Shown here in pieces: positions 37,374 through 46,946 of a stretch of 64,000 nucleotides of DNA; position 1 is the first letter of the stretch; every line of letters starts with the position of its first letter. The stretch comes from Polynucleobacter sp. (GTDB lineage: Bacteria > Pseudomonadota > Gammaproteobacteria > Burkholderiales > Burkholderiaceae_D): contig JAIPCX010000016.1 of the NCBI GenBank assembly GCA_021737945.1, forward strand, positions 1-64,000, in the 5' to 3' direction. The notes beneath the pieces are model-generated. The model worked only from the letters and a program-made list of their open reading frames with translations, had not been told where the DNA came from and did not search any database. The translations under genes were made by a program, and so were the position numbers.

Positions 37374-38330
37374 TCAACGTATCCGTGCCGCCAACTCACC
37401 AATGATGCCACGTCTAAAGGCGAGTACACACATGATAAAAATAAATCCCGTCACCATCGTGACCGATTCACCAATCGTGTTGAACCATTCAATATGAGTG
37501 ATCGTCGCTAGCCAGGTACCAAAATCACCGAGTTTATTTTCCAACGCAATGATGATGATGGCGCCAACCACAGGACCCAGCAAGGTACCCATACCACCGA
37601 CCAACGTCATCAATACCACCAGACCCGACATCGACCAATGCACATCCGTTAAGGTACCAAAACCCAAAACAACTGCTTTGGTTGAGCCAGCCAAACCAGC
37701 CAACGCAGCTGACAAAACAAAAGCCAGCAGCTTGTAGCGATCAGTGTCATAGCCCAATGAAATAGCACGCGGCTCGTTCTCTTTAACCGCTTTAAGCACC
37801 TGACCAAACGGGGAATGAATAATCCGAACTATCAGCAAGAAAGAGGCAATCACAATGCCCAACACCACGTAGTACATGGTCAGGTCATTTTTCAGATCGA
37901 TACTACCTAACAGCGTACCTCTGGGTATCGACTGCAAACCATCTTCACCACCGGTAAACGGTGCTTGCAAAAATACGAAGAACAGCATCTGCGACAGCGC
38001 CATCGTAATCATGGTGAAGTAAATACCTTGTCGACGTATCGCCAACTTACCCACCAGCAGACCCATCAGGGCAGCAAAGACAACTCCCAACAAAAGACCT
38101 AACTCCGTTGGAACGCCCCAAACTTTTAACGCATGGCCCGCGATATACGATGCGCCACCAAAAAATGCAGCATGACCAAATGACAGAAGACCTGTAAAGC
38201 CAATCAATAAATTAAATGCGCACGCGAACAAAGCGAAGCACAGAATTTTCATCAATAGCACCGGATACAAAAACATAGGTGCGGCCAAAGCGCCAACTAA
38301 CACAGCAAGGTAACCGAGTTTTTTCAACAT
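37374..38330 (-). CDS. livM: ABC permease LivM (second cluster)
   Basis: 318 residues, multiple membrane segments. LNLLIGFTGLLSFGHAAFFG, the coupling loop SPFGQVLKAVKENEPRAISLG and GGMGTLLGPVVGAIIIIALE are LivM features. It is shorter than LivM in the first cluster. GGAG precedes the ATG. The genes livG-livF-livH-livM run together and continue into gcdH. Confidence 0.9.
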   Translation of the reverse strand: MLKKLGYLAVLVGALAAPMFLYPVLLMKILCFALFACAFNLLIGFTGLLSFGHAAFFGGASYIAGHALKVWGVPTELGLLLGVVFAALMGLLVGKLAIRRQGIYFTMITMALSQMLFFVFLQAPFTGGEDGLQSIPRGTLLGSIDLKNDLTMYYVVLGIVIASFLLIVRIIHSPFGQVLKAVKENEPRAISLGYDTDRYKLLAFVLSAALAGLAGSTKAVVLGFGTLTDVHWSMSGLVVLMTLVGGMGTLLGPVVGAIIIIALENKLGDFGTWLATITHIEWFNTIGESVTMVTGFIFIMCVLAFRRGIIGELAARIR

Positions 38331-38342
38331 GGTGGCGACTCC

Positions 38343-39227
38343 TTATTTCTCGCGGCCGAACAGGCCAGCGGGGCGAATCAATAAAACAATCGCCATGATG
38401 ATAAAAACTACCGTCGCCGAAAGCTCGGGATAGAACACTTTGGTCAGGCCTTCAATCACACCTAGTCCAAGTCCGGTCAGTATCGATCCGAGTATCGAGC
38501 CCATGCCACCAATCACCACCACTGCAAAAACAACGATGATTAAATTGGATCCCATCAAAGGCGATACTTGTAAAACGGGAGCCGCCAACACGCCTGCAAA
38601 ACCGGCCAGTGCCACACCAAATCCATAGGTGAGTGTGACCATCAGCGGCACATTGATACCAAACGCTTCCACCATTTTTGGATTTTCAGTACCCGCACGC
38701 AGATACGCACCCAAACGCGTTTTTTCGATTACAAACCAGGTCATCAGACATACCACGATCGATGCGAAGACTACCCACGCTCGATAATTAGGCAGAATCA
38801 TGAAACCTAAATCGGTCGCACCTGAAAGTTGTGAAGGTACTGAAAACGGCTGGCCCGAGACACCATAGAAAGAACGGAATATTCCCTCTAGCATCAGCGT
38901 GATACCAAACGTGAGCAGCAAACCATACAAATGATCTAAACGGTACAACCACTGCAGCATCGTTTTTTCAATGATGATGCCAAATAGTCCCACCAGTATC
39001 GGAGCAACGATCAGCATCACCCAGTAATTAATACCGAAATAGTTCAGGCCCATCCACGCCAGAAATGCACCCATCATGTACAAGGCGCCGTGAGCAAAAT
39101 TAATCACATTGAGCAAACCAAAAATCACCGCAAGGCCCAGCGAGAGCATCGCGTAAAACGAGCCATTAACTAAACCCAGCAGCAATTGCCCCAACAGGGC
39201 CGACATAGGAATTCCAAAAAGTTCCAT
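38343..39227 (-). CDS. livH: ABC permease LivH (second cluster)
   Basis: 294 residues. LivH features: LLLGLVNGSFYAMLSLGLAV, VIFGLLNVINFAHGALYMMGAF, coupling loop TRLGAYLRAGTENPKMVEAFG, VVIGGMGSILGSILTG. It pairs with the neighbouring LivM. It starts one base after the livF stop, indicating coupled translation. Confidence 0.9.
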   Translation of the reverse strand: MELFGIPMSALLGQLLLGLVNGSFYAMLSLGLAVIFGLLNVINFAHGALYMMGAFLAWMGLNYFGINYWVMLIVAPILVGLFGIIIEKTMLQWLYRLDHLYGLLLTFGITLMLEGIFRSFYGVSGQPFSVPSQLSGATDLGFMILPNYRAWVVFASIVVCLMTWFVIEKTRLGAYLRAGTENPKMVEAFGINVPLMVTLTYGFGVALAGFAGVLAAPVLQVSPLMGSNLIIVVFAVVVIGGMGSILGSILTGLGLGVIEGLTKVFYPELSATVVFIIMAIVLLIRPAGLFGREK

Positions 39228-39228
39228 G

Positions 39229-39930
39229 TTAGACCCCCAACAATTCGTTCAACACAGCCGTTTTGCTAGCGAGTTCTGCAGCAGCGAACTGTTCAACAAT
39301 CTGCCCATGCTCCATCACATAAAAACGATCGGCTAGCGGTGCGGCAAATCGGAAATTCTGCTCAACCATCACTATGGTGTACCCCTGTGATTTAAGCGAC
39401 AAAATCATGCGTGCCAGTGCTTGCACAATCACCGGCGCCAGGCCCTCAGAAATTTCATCTAACAATAAGAGCTTGGCACCCGTGCGCAAAATACGCGCTA
39501 CTGCCAGCATCTGCTGCTCGCCTCCTGACAACCGCGTGCCCTGACTATGCCGACGTTCTGACAGATTAGGAAACATATCGTAAATCTGTTCAACCGACAT
39601 ACCGCCTGGCTTTAAGGTCGGTGGCAGCATTAAATTTTCTTCGGCTGATAGCGATGAAAAAATCGCGCGCTCTTCGGGGCAATAACCAATGCCCAAATGC
39701 GCAATGCGATGGGTCGCCATCGTGATGGCTTCAACACCATTGATTTTTACCGAACCTTCACGACGACCTGTCAAACCTAAAATTGCGCGCAGCGTTGTTG
39801 TACGACCCGCGCCATTGCGACCCAGCAGCGTCACCACTTCGCCCTGCTCAACCGAAAAATTCACATCATGAAGAATGTGTGATTCGCCATACCAAGCTTG
39901 CAGATGCTTGATTTCTAGTGCCTTCGTCAT
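39229..39930 (-). CDS. livF: ABC ATP-binding protein LivF (second cluster), variant Walker A
   Basis: 233 residues. The signature is LSGGEQQMLAVARIL and Walker B is LLLLDEISEGLAP. In Walker A (LLGRNGAGRTTTLRAIL) the canonical Lys is Arg; the codon is CGT at 39802-39804. The D-loop Pro of the first LivF is replaced by Ile (DEISEGL). The partner LivG has a normal P-loop, so one ATP site may be degenerate. TAATG overlap with livG. Confidence 0.88.
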   Translation of the reverse strand: MTKALEIKHLQAWYGESHILHDVNFSVEQGEVVTLLGRNGAGRTTTLRAILGLTGRREGSVKINGVEAITMATHRIAHLGIGYCPEERAIFSSLSAEENLMLPPTLKPGGMSVEQIYDMFPNLSERRHSQGTRLSGGEQQMLAVARILRTGAKLLLLDEISEGLAPVIVQALARMILSLKSQGYTIVMVEQNFRFAAPLADRFYVMEHGQIVEQFAAAELASKTAVLNELLGV

Positions 39931-40697
39931 TAGTGCGCCCCTTCCAATACATTCGCACTACCCATATAGGCCTCGAGCACCTGCGGGTTTTGTGAAACAG
40001 ACTGATAATCACCTTCTGCCAGAATGGCACCACGCTGAAGTACGGAAATGCGATCGCAAATATCCGCCACCACATTCATGTTGTGCTCAACCATTAAGAT
40101 GGTGCGCCCTTGCGATACTTTTTTAATTAAGGCCGTGACACGTTTTACATCTTCATGTCCCATACCTTGGGTTGGCTCATCCAATAACATCAGCTCAGGG
40201 TCCATGGCTAATGTCGTGGCGATTTCAAGCGCGCGCTTACGACCATAGGGCAAATCTACCGTAATGCTTTCAGCAAACTCTTCCAAGCCAACTTCCGCCA
40301 GTAATTGCATCGCCCTATCATTTAATTGATTCAGCGTAGCTTCACTTTTCCAGAAATGAAATGACGTTCCCATGTTGCGCTGCAAACCAATACGCACATT
40401 TTCCAACACGCTCAGATGCGGAAAAACCGCTGAAATCTGGAACGAACGAATAATGCCCATGCGCGCGATCTGTGCAGATTCGAGCGAAGTTATATCCTGA
40501 CCTTTGAACAGTATCTGCCCCGATGTGGGGATGAGAAATTTCGTGAGTAAGTTAAAACACGTGGTCTTACCCGCACCGTTGGGGCCAATCAGGGCGTGGA
40601 TATGTCCGCGCTGAACTTGAAGATTGACCTGATTGACTGCAATAAATCCTTTGAATTCACGCGTTAAATTTCGGGTTTCAAGAATGATGTCCGGCAT
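39930..40697 (-). CDS. livG: ABC ATP-binding protein LivG (second cluster)
   Basis: 255 residues. Walker A is GPNGAGKTTCFNLLTKF, the signature VDLPYGRKRALEIATTLA (LivG-like, not LSGGQ), Walker B LMLLDEPTQGMGHEDV, and H-loop ILMVEHNMNVVADICDR. Preceded by AGGAG at 5 bases. It is the first gene of the apparent operon livG-livF-livH-livM-gcdH-CoA transferase. No binding-protein gene is next to it. Confidence 0.92.
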   Translation of the reverse strand: MPDIILETRNLTREFKGFIAVNQVNLQVQRGHIHALIGPNGAGKTTCFNLLTKFLIPTSGQILFKGQDITSLESAQIARMGIIRSFQISAVFPHLSVLENVRIGLQRNMGTSFHFWKSEATLNQLNDRAMQLLAEVGLEEFAESITVDLPYGRKRALEIATTLAMDPELMLLDEPTQGMGHEDVKRVTALIKKVSQGRTILMVEHNMNVVADICDRISVLQRGAILAEGDYQSVSQNPQVLEAYMGSANVLEGAH

Positions 40698-41087
40698 TCG
40701 TACTCCTGGGGGGTATGTTCAGCGGATGAATATGCGGCGCAATTACTAAGCGGGACTATCGACGACCATGGCCGCAAACATCGCCTCCTAAAGCAGATAT
40801 CCATCGTACTTACATGGATTATTTTTATTATTTGCTAACTAATGATAGTGTGATGACAAAAATTTCTATCCGAAGCCAGAAGTTATTCTATTTCTGGAAA
40901 ATCACAAAATGAATTCTACATATACTAAGTGTGCCCCTTGGGCTGCAAAACCCTCTGGCTAGCAGCCACACCCTAAGCATGCCGCCTCCCGTCTGCAACA
41001 ACGCCGAGAAATTTGCTCTGGTTTGAGCTACCGCTAAACGGTGAAGCGGATACAATGGGCAATTACTTAATTATTTGGAGTCCCGAA
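40698..41087. other. Divergent intergenic region before the DUF2721 gene
   Basis: About 390 bases without a convincing gene. It must hold the promoters of the second liv operon and of the DUF2721 gene. An imperfect CCAGAA/TTCTGG hairpin lies near 40876-40897. No RNA gene is seen. Confidence 0.5.
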
Positions 41088-41546
41088 ATGGCCTCTTTTT
41101 TCGATGATATCGGCACACTGATTAGCATGGCTATTACGCCCGCATTATTGCTGCTCGGCGTTATGCTACAGATGCGCGTGCTCAACAATCGTCTAGAACG
41201 TATCAGCGATCGTTCAGAAGTGTTAGAAGGGCGCTTATCCAGCGGCTCAGGACTACGGCCAGCGCTGGTTCACGAACTATCAGTTCTTCAGCGCCGGGAG
41301 ACGGCCATTCACCGTGCGTTTGGCTTGTCGACCGCTTGCATGATTCTTATCTGCTCCATCGTCGTAGCCTTGTTTGTTGATGATTCAATCCATCTGAAAC
41401 TCGACTCGCTAATCGCATTCGCCTTTGTAGCGACTATGCTGCTGTTGGTAGGAAGTTTTAGCTTGCTAATGCACGAAATTTTCATCGCCAGCCATTCATT
41501 GCCTGCCACTGCTTTGCACCGCCGTCAACCTGAAGGCCAAAATTAA
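41088..41546 (+). CDS. DUF2721 family membrane protein
   Basis: 152 residues from the ATG at 41088 with GGAG seven bases upstream; a longer frame from 41013 has no ribosome binding site. An N-terminal helix (LISMAITPALLLLGVML), a cytoplasmic Arg-rich loop (RVLNNRLERISDRSEVLEGR) and two further hydrophobic segments are visible. DUF2721 proteins are of unknown function. It stands alone. Confidence 0.82.
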   Translation: MASFFDDIGTLISMAITPALLLLGVMLQMRVLNNRLERISDRSEVLEGRLSSGSGLRPALVHELSVLQRRETAIHRAFGLSTACMILICSIVVALFVDDSIHLKLDSLIAFAFVATMLLLVGSFSLLMHEIFIASHSLPATALHRRQPEGQN

Positions 41547-41557
41547 TTGACGTAGTT

Positions 41558-42385
41558 TCAGGCTGGGAGCCAGTAGCGCGGCGCCATTTCCTCCAGCCCC
41601 AAGTCGAGCAAGACCTTTTGCAGACGCTGCGATCCTCGCTGACGCGGCAAATCTTTGTAGGTCGCGATGATTAATTCGTTTTTCATCGAGTGCTCCCAAC
41701 CCACCAGCTCAGTCACATTCACTTGATAGCCATGCGCTTCGAGTTGCAGACAGCGCAGCACATTCGTTACATGGCTACCAAATTCGCGTGTGTGAATAGG
41801 ATGACGCCATATTTCAGTCAGCGCATCGCGAGCCAGCGATTGCGACTTCAATTTTCTCAACACACCCGCCAGCTCAGCCTGACAACAGGGCACCAATACA
41901 ATATAGCGAGCTTGTTTTTTTAAGGCAAAGCTAATCGCGTCATCCGTCGCAGTGTCACAGGCATGTAACGCAGTCACGATATCAACGGTCGCAGGCAAAT
42001 CCGTTGAAGTAATCGACTCAGCGACCGACAGAGGAAAAAAAGACATGCGATCAAACGCCAAATTCTTGGCTAGCGTCTGCGCACGATCGACTAATTCCGG
42101 GCGGGTCTCAATACTGTAAATGTGTGAGTCGTCATTGCGCTGCTTAAAAAATAAATCGTAGAGCATGAAACCCAGATACGATTTTCCAGCGCCATGATCG
42201 ACCAGCGAAAGCGCATGCCCATCTTCTGCCAGCTGCTTTAACAGTGGCTCTATGAATTGAAGTAAATGATAAACCTGCTTGAGCTTGCGGCGACTATCCT
42301 GATTCATTTTCCCGTCACGGGTCAGAATATGTAAAGCCTTGAGCAACTCTATAGATTGGTCGGGTCGAATGTCTAATTCAGGCAT
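41558..42385 (-). CDS. Class I SAM-dependent methyltransferase
   Basis: 275 residues. The SAM site is visible as LVDHGAGKSYLGFMLYDLFF and an acidic strand IYSIETRPELVDRA. Downstream are VTALHACDTATDDAI and VPCCQAELAGVL, seen in the methyltransferase domain related to GSTCD/Trm13-like proteins. The target is not known. It is convergent with the DUF2721 gene. Confidence 0.82.
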   Translation of the reverse strand: MPELDIRPDQSIELLKALHILTRDGKMNQDSRRKLKQVYHLLQFIEPLLKQLAEDGHALSLVDHGAGKSYLGFMLYDLFFKQRNDDSHIYSIETRPELVDRAQTLAKNLAFDRMSFFPLSVAESITSTDLPATVDIVTALHACDTATDDAISFALKKQARYIVLVPCCQAELAGVLRKLKSQSLARDALTEIWRHPIHTREFGSHVTNVLRCLQLEAHGYQVNVTELVGWEHSMKNELIIATYKDLPRQRGSQRLQKVLLDLGLEEMAPRYWLPA

Positions 42386-42495
42386 GAACGGCCGTGATGG
42401 AAAAATAAAACCACATGGTAAACCAAGAGGGTTTTAAACAATGCTTTAACCAAACTCACTTAGCAAATCATTTAATCTAATCATTAAGCTAAGGA

Positions 42496-43797
42496 TTAAT
42501 TTCGCTTGTCGACAATACGGCGAGCTTTGCCTACCAAGGTTCGCTCAACGCCATTCGGAGGCAATACAGTCACTGTGCATGAAATACCAATCAATGATTT
42601 GATCATATGCTCTAGCGATGTACCGCCACGAATACCGTCACCGTGCCGCACATCCTCGCGTGTTTCGACTAATACCTCTAACTGATCTAAGTGCATTTCA
42701 CGCGTTAGCACCAGCTGATAATGCGGCGCTAATGATGACTGCTGCAATAGCAATTCTTCGATTTGCGATGGAAACACATTCACACCACGAATGATCATCA
42801 TGTCATCCGTGCGTCCGAGTATTTTCCCCATACGTCGCATGCTGCGCGCCGTTGGTGGTAACAGCCAAGTCAAGTCGCGCGTGCGATAACGAATCACCGG
42901 CATCGCTTGCTTAGTTAGCGAGGTAAATACCAACTCGCCTGGCTGGCCATCGGCAACCACCTCGCCCGTCATTGGATTAATAATCTCTGGGTAAAAATGA
43001 TCTTCCCAAATGACCGGACCATCTTTGGTCTCGATGCATTCATTCGCAACGCCCGGCCCCATCACTTCAGACAAACCATAGATATCGACGGCATCTAAAC
43101 CGGCGCGCTGCTCAATTTCAAGCCGCATTGATTCAGTCCAAGGTTCAGCCCCAAAAATACCTATACGCAAAGACGAAGCAGCAGGATCTAATCCTTGTCG
43201 TTCAAATTCTTCAATCAAATTCAGCATATACGACGGCGTGACCATGATGATGTCGGGCTTGAAGTCATTAATAAGTTGCACTTGCTTTTCTGTCTGACCA
43301 CCCGACATAGGAATCACCGTACAACCTAACTTCTCTGCACCATAGTGTGCGCCAAGGCCCCCGGTAAACAAACCATAGCCATACGCCACATGCACGATAT
43401 CGCCAGCGCGCCCACCGGATGCACGTATCGAGCGCGCCACCAATGAGGCCCACGTATCAATATCTTCTTGTGTGTAACCCACCACTGTCGGTTTACCCGT
43501 CGTGCCAGAAGAGGCGTGAATACGCACAACCTGCTCACGCGGCACAGCAAACATACCAAACGGATAGTTAGACCGTAAATCAGCCTTGGTCGTAAACGGA
43601 AATTTTGAAAGATCAGATAAAGTTTTCAGATCATCAGGTTGAATTCCCTGATCATCAAAACTTTTTCGGTAATGCGGCACATTCGTGTAAGCATGCTGCA
43701 ATGTCGCTTTCAGTCGCTGAAGCTGCAGTGCCTGCAATTCATCTTGACTCGCTTTTTCTATAGGCTCGAGTTCTGAATAATTTGTCTGGGCGGACAT
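42496..43797 (-). CDS. paaK: Phenylacetate-CoA ligase
   Basis: 433 residues. It converts phenylacetate + CoA + ATP to phenylacetyl-CoA. AMP-binding motif IHASSGTTGKPTVVGYT, FGAEPWTESMR, DIYGLSEVMGPGVA and MIIRGVNVFPSQIEE support PaaK. AGGAG precedes the ATG. It is the last gene of the paaABCDE-paaI-paaK operon. The downstream beta-oxidation-like steps (paaF/G/H/J/Z) are not in this window. Confidence 0.96.
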   Translation of the reverse strand: MSAQTNYSELEPIEKASQDELQALQLQRLKATLQHAYTNVPHYRKSFDDQGIQPDDLKTLSDLSKFPFTTKADLRSNYPFGMFAVPREQVVRIHASSGTTGKPTVVGYTQEDIDTWASLVARSIRASGGRAGDIVHVAYGYGLFTGGLGAHYGAEKLGCTVIPMSGGQTEKQVQLINDFKPDIIMVTPSYMLNLIEEFERQGLDPAASSLRIGIFGAEPWTESMRLEIEQRAGLDAVDIYGLSEVMGPGVANECIETKDGPVIWEDHFYPEIINPMTGEVVADGQPGELVFTSLTKQAMPVIRYRTRDLTWLLPPTARSMRRMGKILGRTDDMMIIRGVNVFPSQIEELLLQQSSLAPHYQLVLTREMHLDQLEVLVETREDVRHGDGIRGGTSLEHMIKSLIGISCTVTVLPPNGVERTLVGKARRIVDKRN

Positions 43798-43814
43798 CCC
43801 TGATCTCCTAATTT

Positions 43815-44261
43815 TTATGCGCTCTGTATAACTGATCCTGAGATCTGGTGGGATTTCCCACGCATCAGCGCTATTTTTTTTCCATCCGCATTCGTAACCA
43901 CAACATCGTATACACCTGTTTTACTACTACGTGCTTGCTCAGTCGCACACGCTTCAAGAATTTCACCTTCAAGAGCCGGCGCTAGAAACTCAATCGTACA
44001 GCCCGCTGCTACTGTCTGCAGGTTATAACTATTACAGGCAAATGCAAACGTCGAATCCGCCAAAGTAAAAATAAAACCGCCATGACATGTTGCATGGCCA
44101 TTCAGCATATCGGGGCGCACCAGCATCTGCATACGAGCAGAGCCTGGGCCCACATCCACCAGCTTTATACCCAGGCCTTGAGTCGCATTATCGCGAGCAT
44201 ACATGTGCTCAGCACTCGCCTGTGCTAAAGCCTGAGGGTCGGTAGGCAAAGTAGTGTTCAT
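43815..44261 (-). CDS. paaI: Phenylacetyl-CoA pathway thioesterase PaaI
   Basis: 148 residues from the ATG at 44261 (an upstream TTG was rejected). Hotdog fold with the helix motif HGGFIFTLADSTFAFACN and strand CTIEFLAPALEGEILEA. PaaI hydrolyses hydroxylated phenylacetyl-CoA and releases trapped CoA. Its ATG overlaps the paaE stop by one base. Confidence 0.93.
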   Translation of the reverse strand: MNTTLPTDPQALAQASAEHMYARDNATQGLGIKLVDVGPGSARMQMLVRPDMLNGHATCHGGFIFTLADSTFAFACNSYNLQTVAAGCTIEFLAPALEGEILEACATEQARSSKTGVYDVVVTNADGKKIALMRGKSHQISGSVIQSA

Positions 44262-45337
44262 CAACTGTCCTGATCAAAATCGAGCACGAGTTTGTCGGTC
44301 GTGGGGAATGCCTGACAGCTTAATACAAAGCCACGCGCCACTTCATAATCTTCGAGTGCGTAATTAGCATCCATATCGACTTGACCCTCGATCAGCTTGC
44401 AACGGCAACTAGCGCATATTCCACCTTTACAGGCATAACGTAGATCAATACCCTGCTCTAAACCTGCATCCAATACAGATTGTTGATCACGATGCATAGT
44501 AAAACGTTGGTGGTTACCGTCGACGATCACAGTCACTTCACACACATCAGCAGACACTAACTCACCGACTGAGCGTTTACGCGTCGTCTGCGCACCTGCC
44601 ACCCCAAATAATTCCATATGAACATGATCGCTAGGCATACCGAATGATTTCAAGCGCTCAGATACCTGAATCATCATGGTCTGTGGGCCGCAGATAAATG
44701 CATGATCTACATCAACCAAAGAAATCCATTGGTCTGCTAACTGACTAAATTTTTCTGAATCAATCCGACCATTAAATAAATCGATATCTTGTTTTTCACG
44801 GCTCATCACATGAATCACCGACAATCTATTTAGGAATTGATCTTTCAGATTAGCGATGTCATCTCTCAACATAACAGTTGATGATGCACGGTTTCCATAG
44901 ACGAGCGTAAAAGTACTTTGTGGCTCGGCTAGTAAGGTGCTCTTAATAATAGAGAAAATCGGAGTAATACCACTGCCGGCTGCCACCGCTAGATAGTGAC
45001 GTTGACTGGTTACATCGAAAGGCACATGAAAATTACCCGTCGGGGGCATCACATCAATCACACCACCTACCTCTAGTGAACGGGTCGCCCATGTTGAAAA
45101 AACACCGTCGGTAACTTTCTTAATTGCGATGCGCAGCTCATCGTCTTGTACCGCTGAACAAATAGAATACGAGCGACGCACTTCCTCACCATCAATATGC
45201 ACACGCAATGTCAGGTGCTGCCCGGGTTGATAAACAAACTCAGGGGCTAAAGTAACTGGAATTTCAAAAGTAATCAGCACTGCGTCGCGAGTATCACGAC
45301 GTAACGCAGAAATTTTTAAAGGATGAAATTGTGGCAT
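44261..45337 (-). CDS. paaE: Phenylacetyl-CoA epoxidase reductase subunit PaaE
   Basis: 358 residues. It passes electrons from NADPH to the PaaABC epoxidase. The FNR-like N-terminal part has the flavin motif RRSYSICSAV, GSGITPIFSIIKS and VYGNRAS. The C-terminal 2Fe-2S domain shows CKGGICASCRCKLIEG plus a final Cys at LSCQAFP. Starts after paaD with a 27-base gap. Confidence 0.96.
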   Translation of the reverse strand: MPQFHPLKISALRRDTRDAVLITFEIPVTLAPEFVYQPGQHLTLRVHIDGEEVRRSYSICSAVQDDELRIAIKKVTDGVFSTWATRSLEVGGVIDVMPPTGNFHVPFDVTSQRHYLAVAAGSGITPIFSIIKSTLLAEPQSTFTLVYGNRASSTVMLRDDIANLKDQFLNRLSVIHVMSREKQDIDLFNGRIDSEKFSQLADQWISLVDVDHAFICGPQTMMIQVSERLKSFGMPSDHVHMELFGVAGAQTTRKRSVGELVSADVCEVTVIVDGNHQRFTMHRDQQSVLDAGLEQGIDLRYACKGGICASCRCKLIEGQVDMDANYALEDYEVARGFVLSCQAFPTTDKLVLDFDQDS

Positions 45338-45364
45338 GTGTCCAATGAATGAAGACGTAGTCGC

Positions 45365-45880
45365 TCAGTGCGGCTTGAAATAATCAAAAGGCTCTAAACA
45401 ATCGTTACATCGATAAAGCGCCTTGCAAGCCGTTGAGCCGAATTGACTTAGCAATCGAGTATGCGATGAACCACATTGCGGACACTCGATATCGGGCAGC
45501 GTACGATTATTTAGTCCTGATATATCAATGGATGATAATTCTGAGGATACGCAATGCGCTGGCGGTGCAATGCCAAATACTTTGAGTTTTTCTCGGCCAG
45601 CGGCACTCATCCAATCCGTGGTCCACGCAGGCGACAACTGAGTTTGAATACTAATTTTCTCCACACCTAATGACTGCAGCGCTTGCTCGATACTTTCCAT
45701 AATTACCTGCGTGGCGGGACAACCAGAATACGTGGGCGTGATAATCACTTCACATGTCTCATCATCTTGCCATGTCAGAGAACGCACAATACCTAAGTCG
45801 ACCACAGAAACGGCCGGAATCTCGGGATCACACACCATCGACAGACATTCCCACAACTGCTCTGAGGTGAACATCACCAT
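45365..45880 (-). CDS. paaD: Phenylacetate pathway Fe-S assembly protein PaaD
   Basis: 171 residues. The N-terminal MIP18/DUF59 part (VCDPEIPAVSVVDLGIVRS, IITPTYSGCPAT) is followed by a C-terminal zinc ribbon (CPQCGSSHTRLLSQFGSTAC, CNDCLEPF). It likely helps mature the PaaE Fe-S centre or the epoxidase. It overlaps paaC by a few bases. Confidence 0.95.
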   Translation of the reverse strand: MVMFTSEQLWECLSMVCDPEIPAVSVVDLGIVRSLTWQDDETCEVIITPTYSGCPATQVIMESIEQALQSLGVEKISIQTQLSPAWTTDWMSAAGREKLKVFGIAPPAHCVSSELSSIDISGLNNRTLPDIECPQCGSSHTRLLSQFGSTACKALYRCNDCLEPFDYFKPH

Positions 45881-46632
45881 GCAGCGCCCGGGTAAGCACG
45901 CTGAAGGAATTGCATCTCTGCGAGTAGATAGCCAAGATGCTCAGTATGACGACCTTGCTTACCGCCCTGCTGCATCCAGGCGTCTTTGAATGGCATAGCC
46001 AAGGTCGCCTTAGAAAAAATACCTTGTATCGTCGTGAACCATTCTTCTTTCAGACTAGAAGGCAGTGGCGCGATATGACGATCAGCGATGACTTTGTCTA
46101 AAGCATCGTCGATGAAAAATTCACCCGAATACATCCACAAATCATCGACAGAGCGCTGCATGCGTGCATGACTTTCGTAGCTACCATCACCTAAGCGAAT
46201 CACCAGATCGCTGCTACGTCGTAAATGATATGAAACTTCTTTGAGAGATTTTTCTGCTATCTGCGCGATATGCGCATCGGAAGAAGGTAACAATGATCTC
46301 AGCCACAACGCGTGCCAAACATCGAAATACAACTGCCGTACCAAAGTATCGCCATAATCGCCATTCGGCTGCTCAACGAGTAGTACATTATGAAATTCGT
46401 GGGCATCACGTAAAAAAGCCAGACCATCCTCGTCTCGGTCTAGCCCTTCAATTTTGGCCGCATAGGACAGCCATAATGTGGACTGTCCCAATAAATCCAG
46501 CGCGATGTTCGTCAAGGCCATATCTTCTTCAAGCGCCGGACCTTTACCGCACCACTCTGACAAACGCTGCGATAACACCAATGTGTTGTCGCCCGCCCGC
46601 AGGCACCAGTTAAATTTTTCTGTATCCATCAT
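45874..46632 (-). CDS. paaC: Phenylacetyl-CoA epoxidase subunit PaaC
   Basis: 252 residues. A structural partner of PaaA with a ferritin-like fold; motifs include DNTLVLSQRLSEWCGKGP, MALTNIALDLLGQ and RLGDGSYESHARMQ. Two adjacent ATGs are possible starts. It follows paaB and overlaps paaD. Confidence 0.94.
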   Translation of the reverse strand: MMDTEKFNWCLRAGDNTLVLSQRLSEWCGKGPALEEDMALTNIALDLLGQSTLWLSYAAKIEGLDRDEDGLAFLRDAHEFHNVLLVEQPNGDYGDTLVRQLYFDVWHALWLRSLLPSSDAHIAQIAEKSLKEVSYHLRRSSDLVIRLGDGSYESHARMQRSVDDLWMYSGEFFIDDALDKVIADRHIAPLPSSLKEEWFTTIQGIFSKATLAMPFKDAWMQQGGKQGRHTEHLGYLLAEMQFLQRAYPGAAW

Positions 46633-46641
46633 GTCAAAAAT

Positions 46642-46926
46642 TTAGAGATTGCCTACTTCAGGTGGAATAGTAAAAAAGGTCGGATGCCGATAAATTTTGC
46701 TGGCAGACGGATCGAAAAATTCTCCGCGATCTTCCGGGCTGCTCGCCACAATCACGCTGGCTGGCACAACCCATATCGATACACCTTCATTACGACGGGT
46801 ATACACATCGCGTGCGTTATTTAAAGCCATCTCAGCATCTGGCGCATGCAAACTCCCCACATGCTTATGCGAGAGCCCATGCTGACTTCGTATAAAAATT
46901 TCCCACAACGGCCATTCTTTACTCAT
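46642..46926 (-). CDS. paaB: Phenylacetyl-CoA epoxidase subunit PaaB
   Basis: 94 residues from the ATG at 46926, six bases after AGGAG. MSKEWPLWEIFIRSQHGLSH, HVGSLHAPDAEMALNNARDV and YTRRNEGVSIWVVPAS are typical. It bridges the epoxidase complex. Between paaA and paaC. Confidence 0.96.
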   Translation of the reverse strand: MSKEWPLWEIFIRSQHGLSHKHVGSLHAPDAEMALNNARDVYTRRNEGVSIWVVPASVIVASSPEDRGEFFDPSASKIYRHPTFFTIPPEVGNL

Positions 46927-46946
46927 CACTATCTCCTGAGTGCCGA

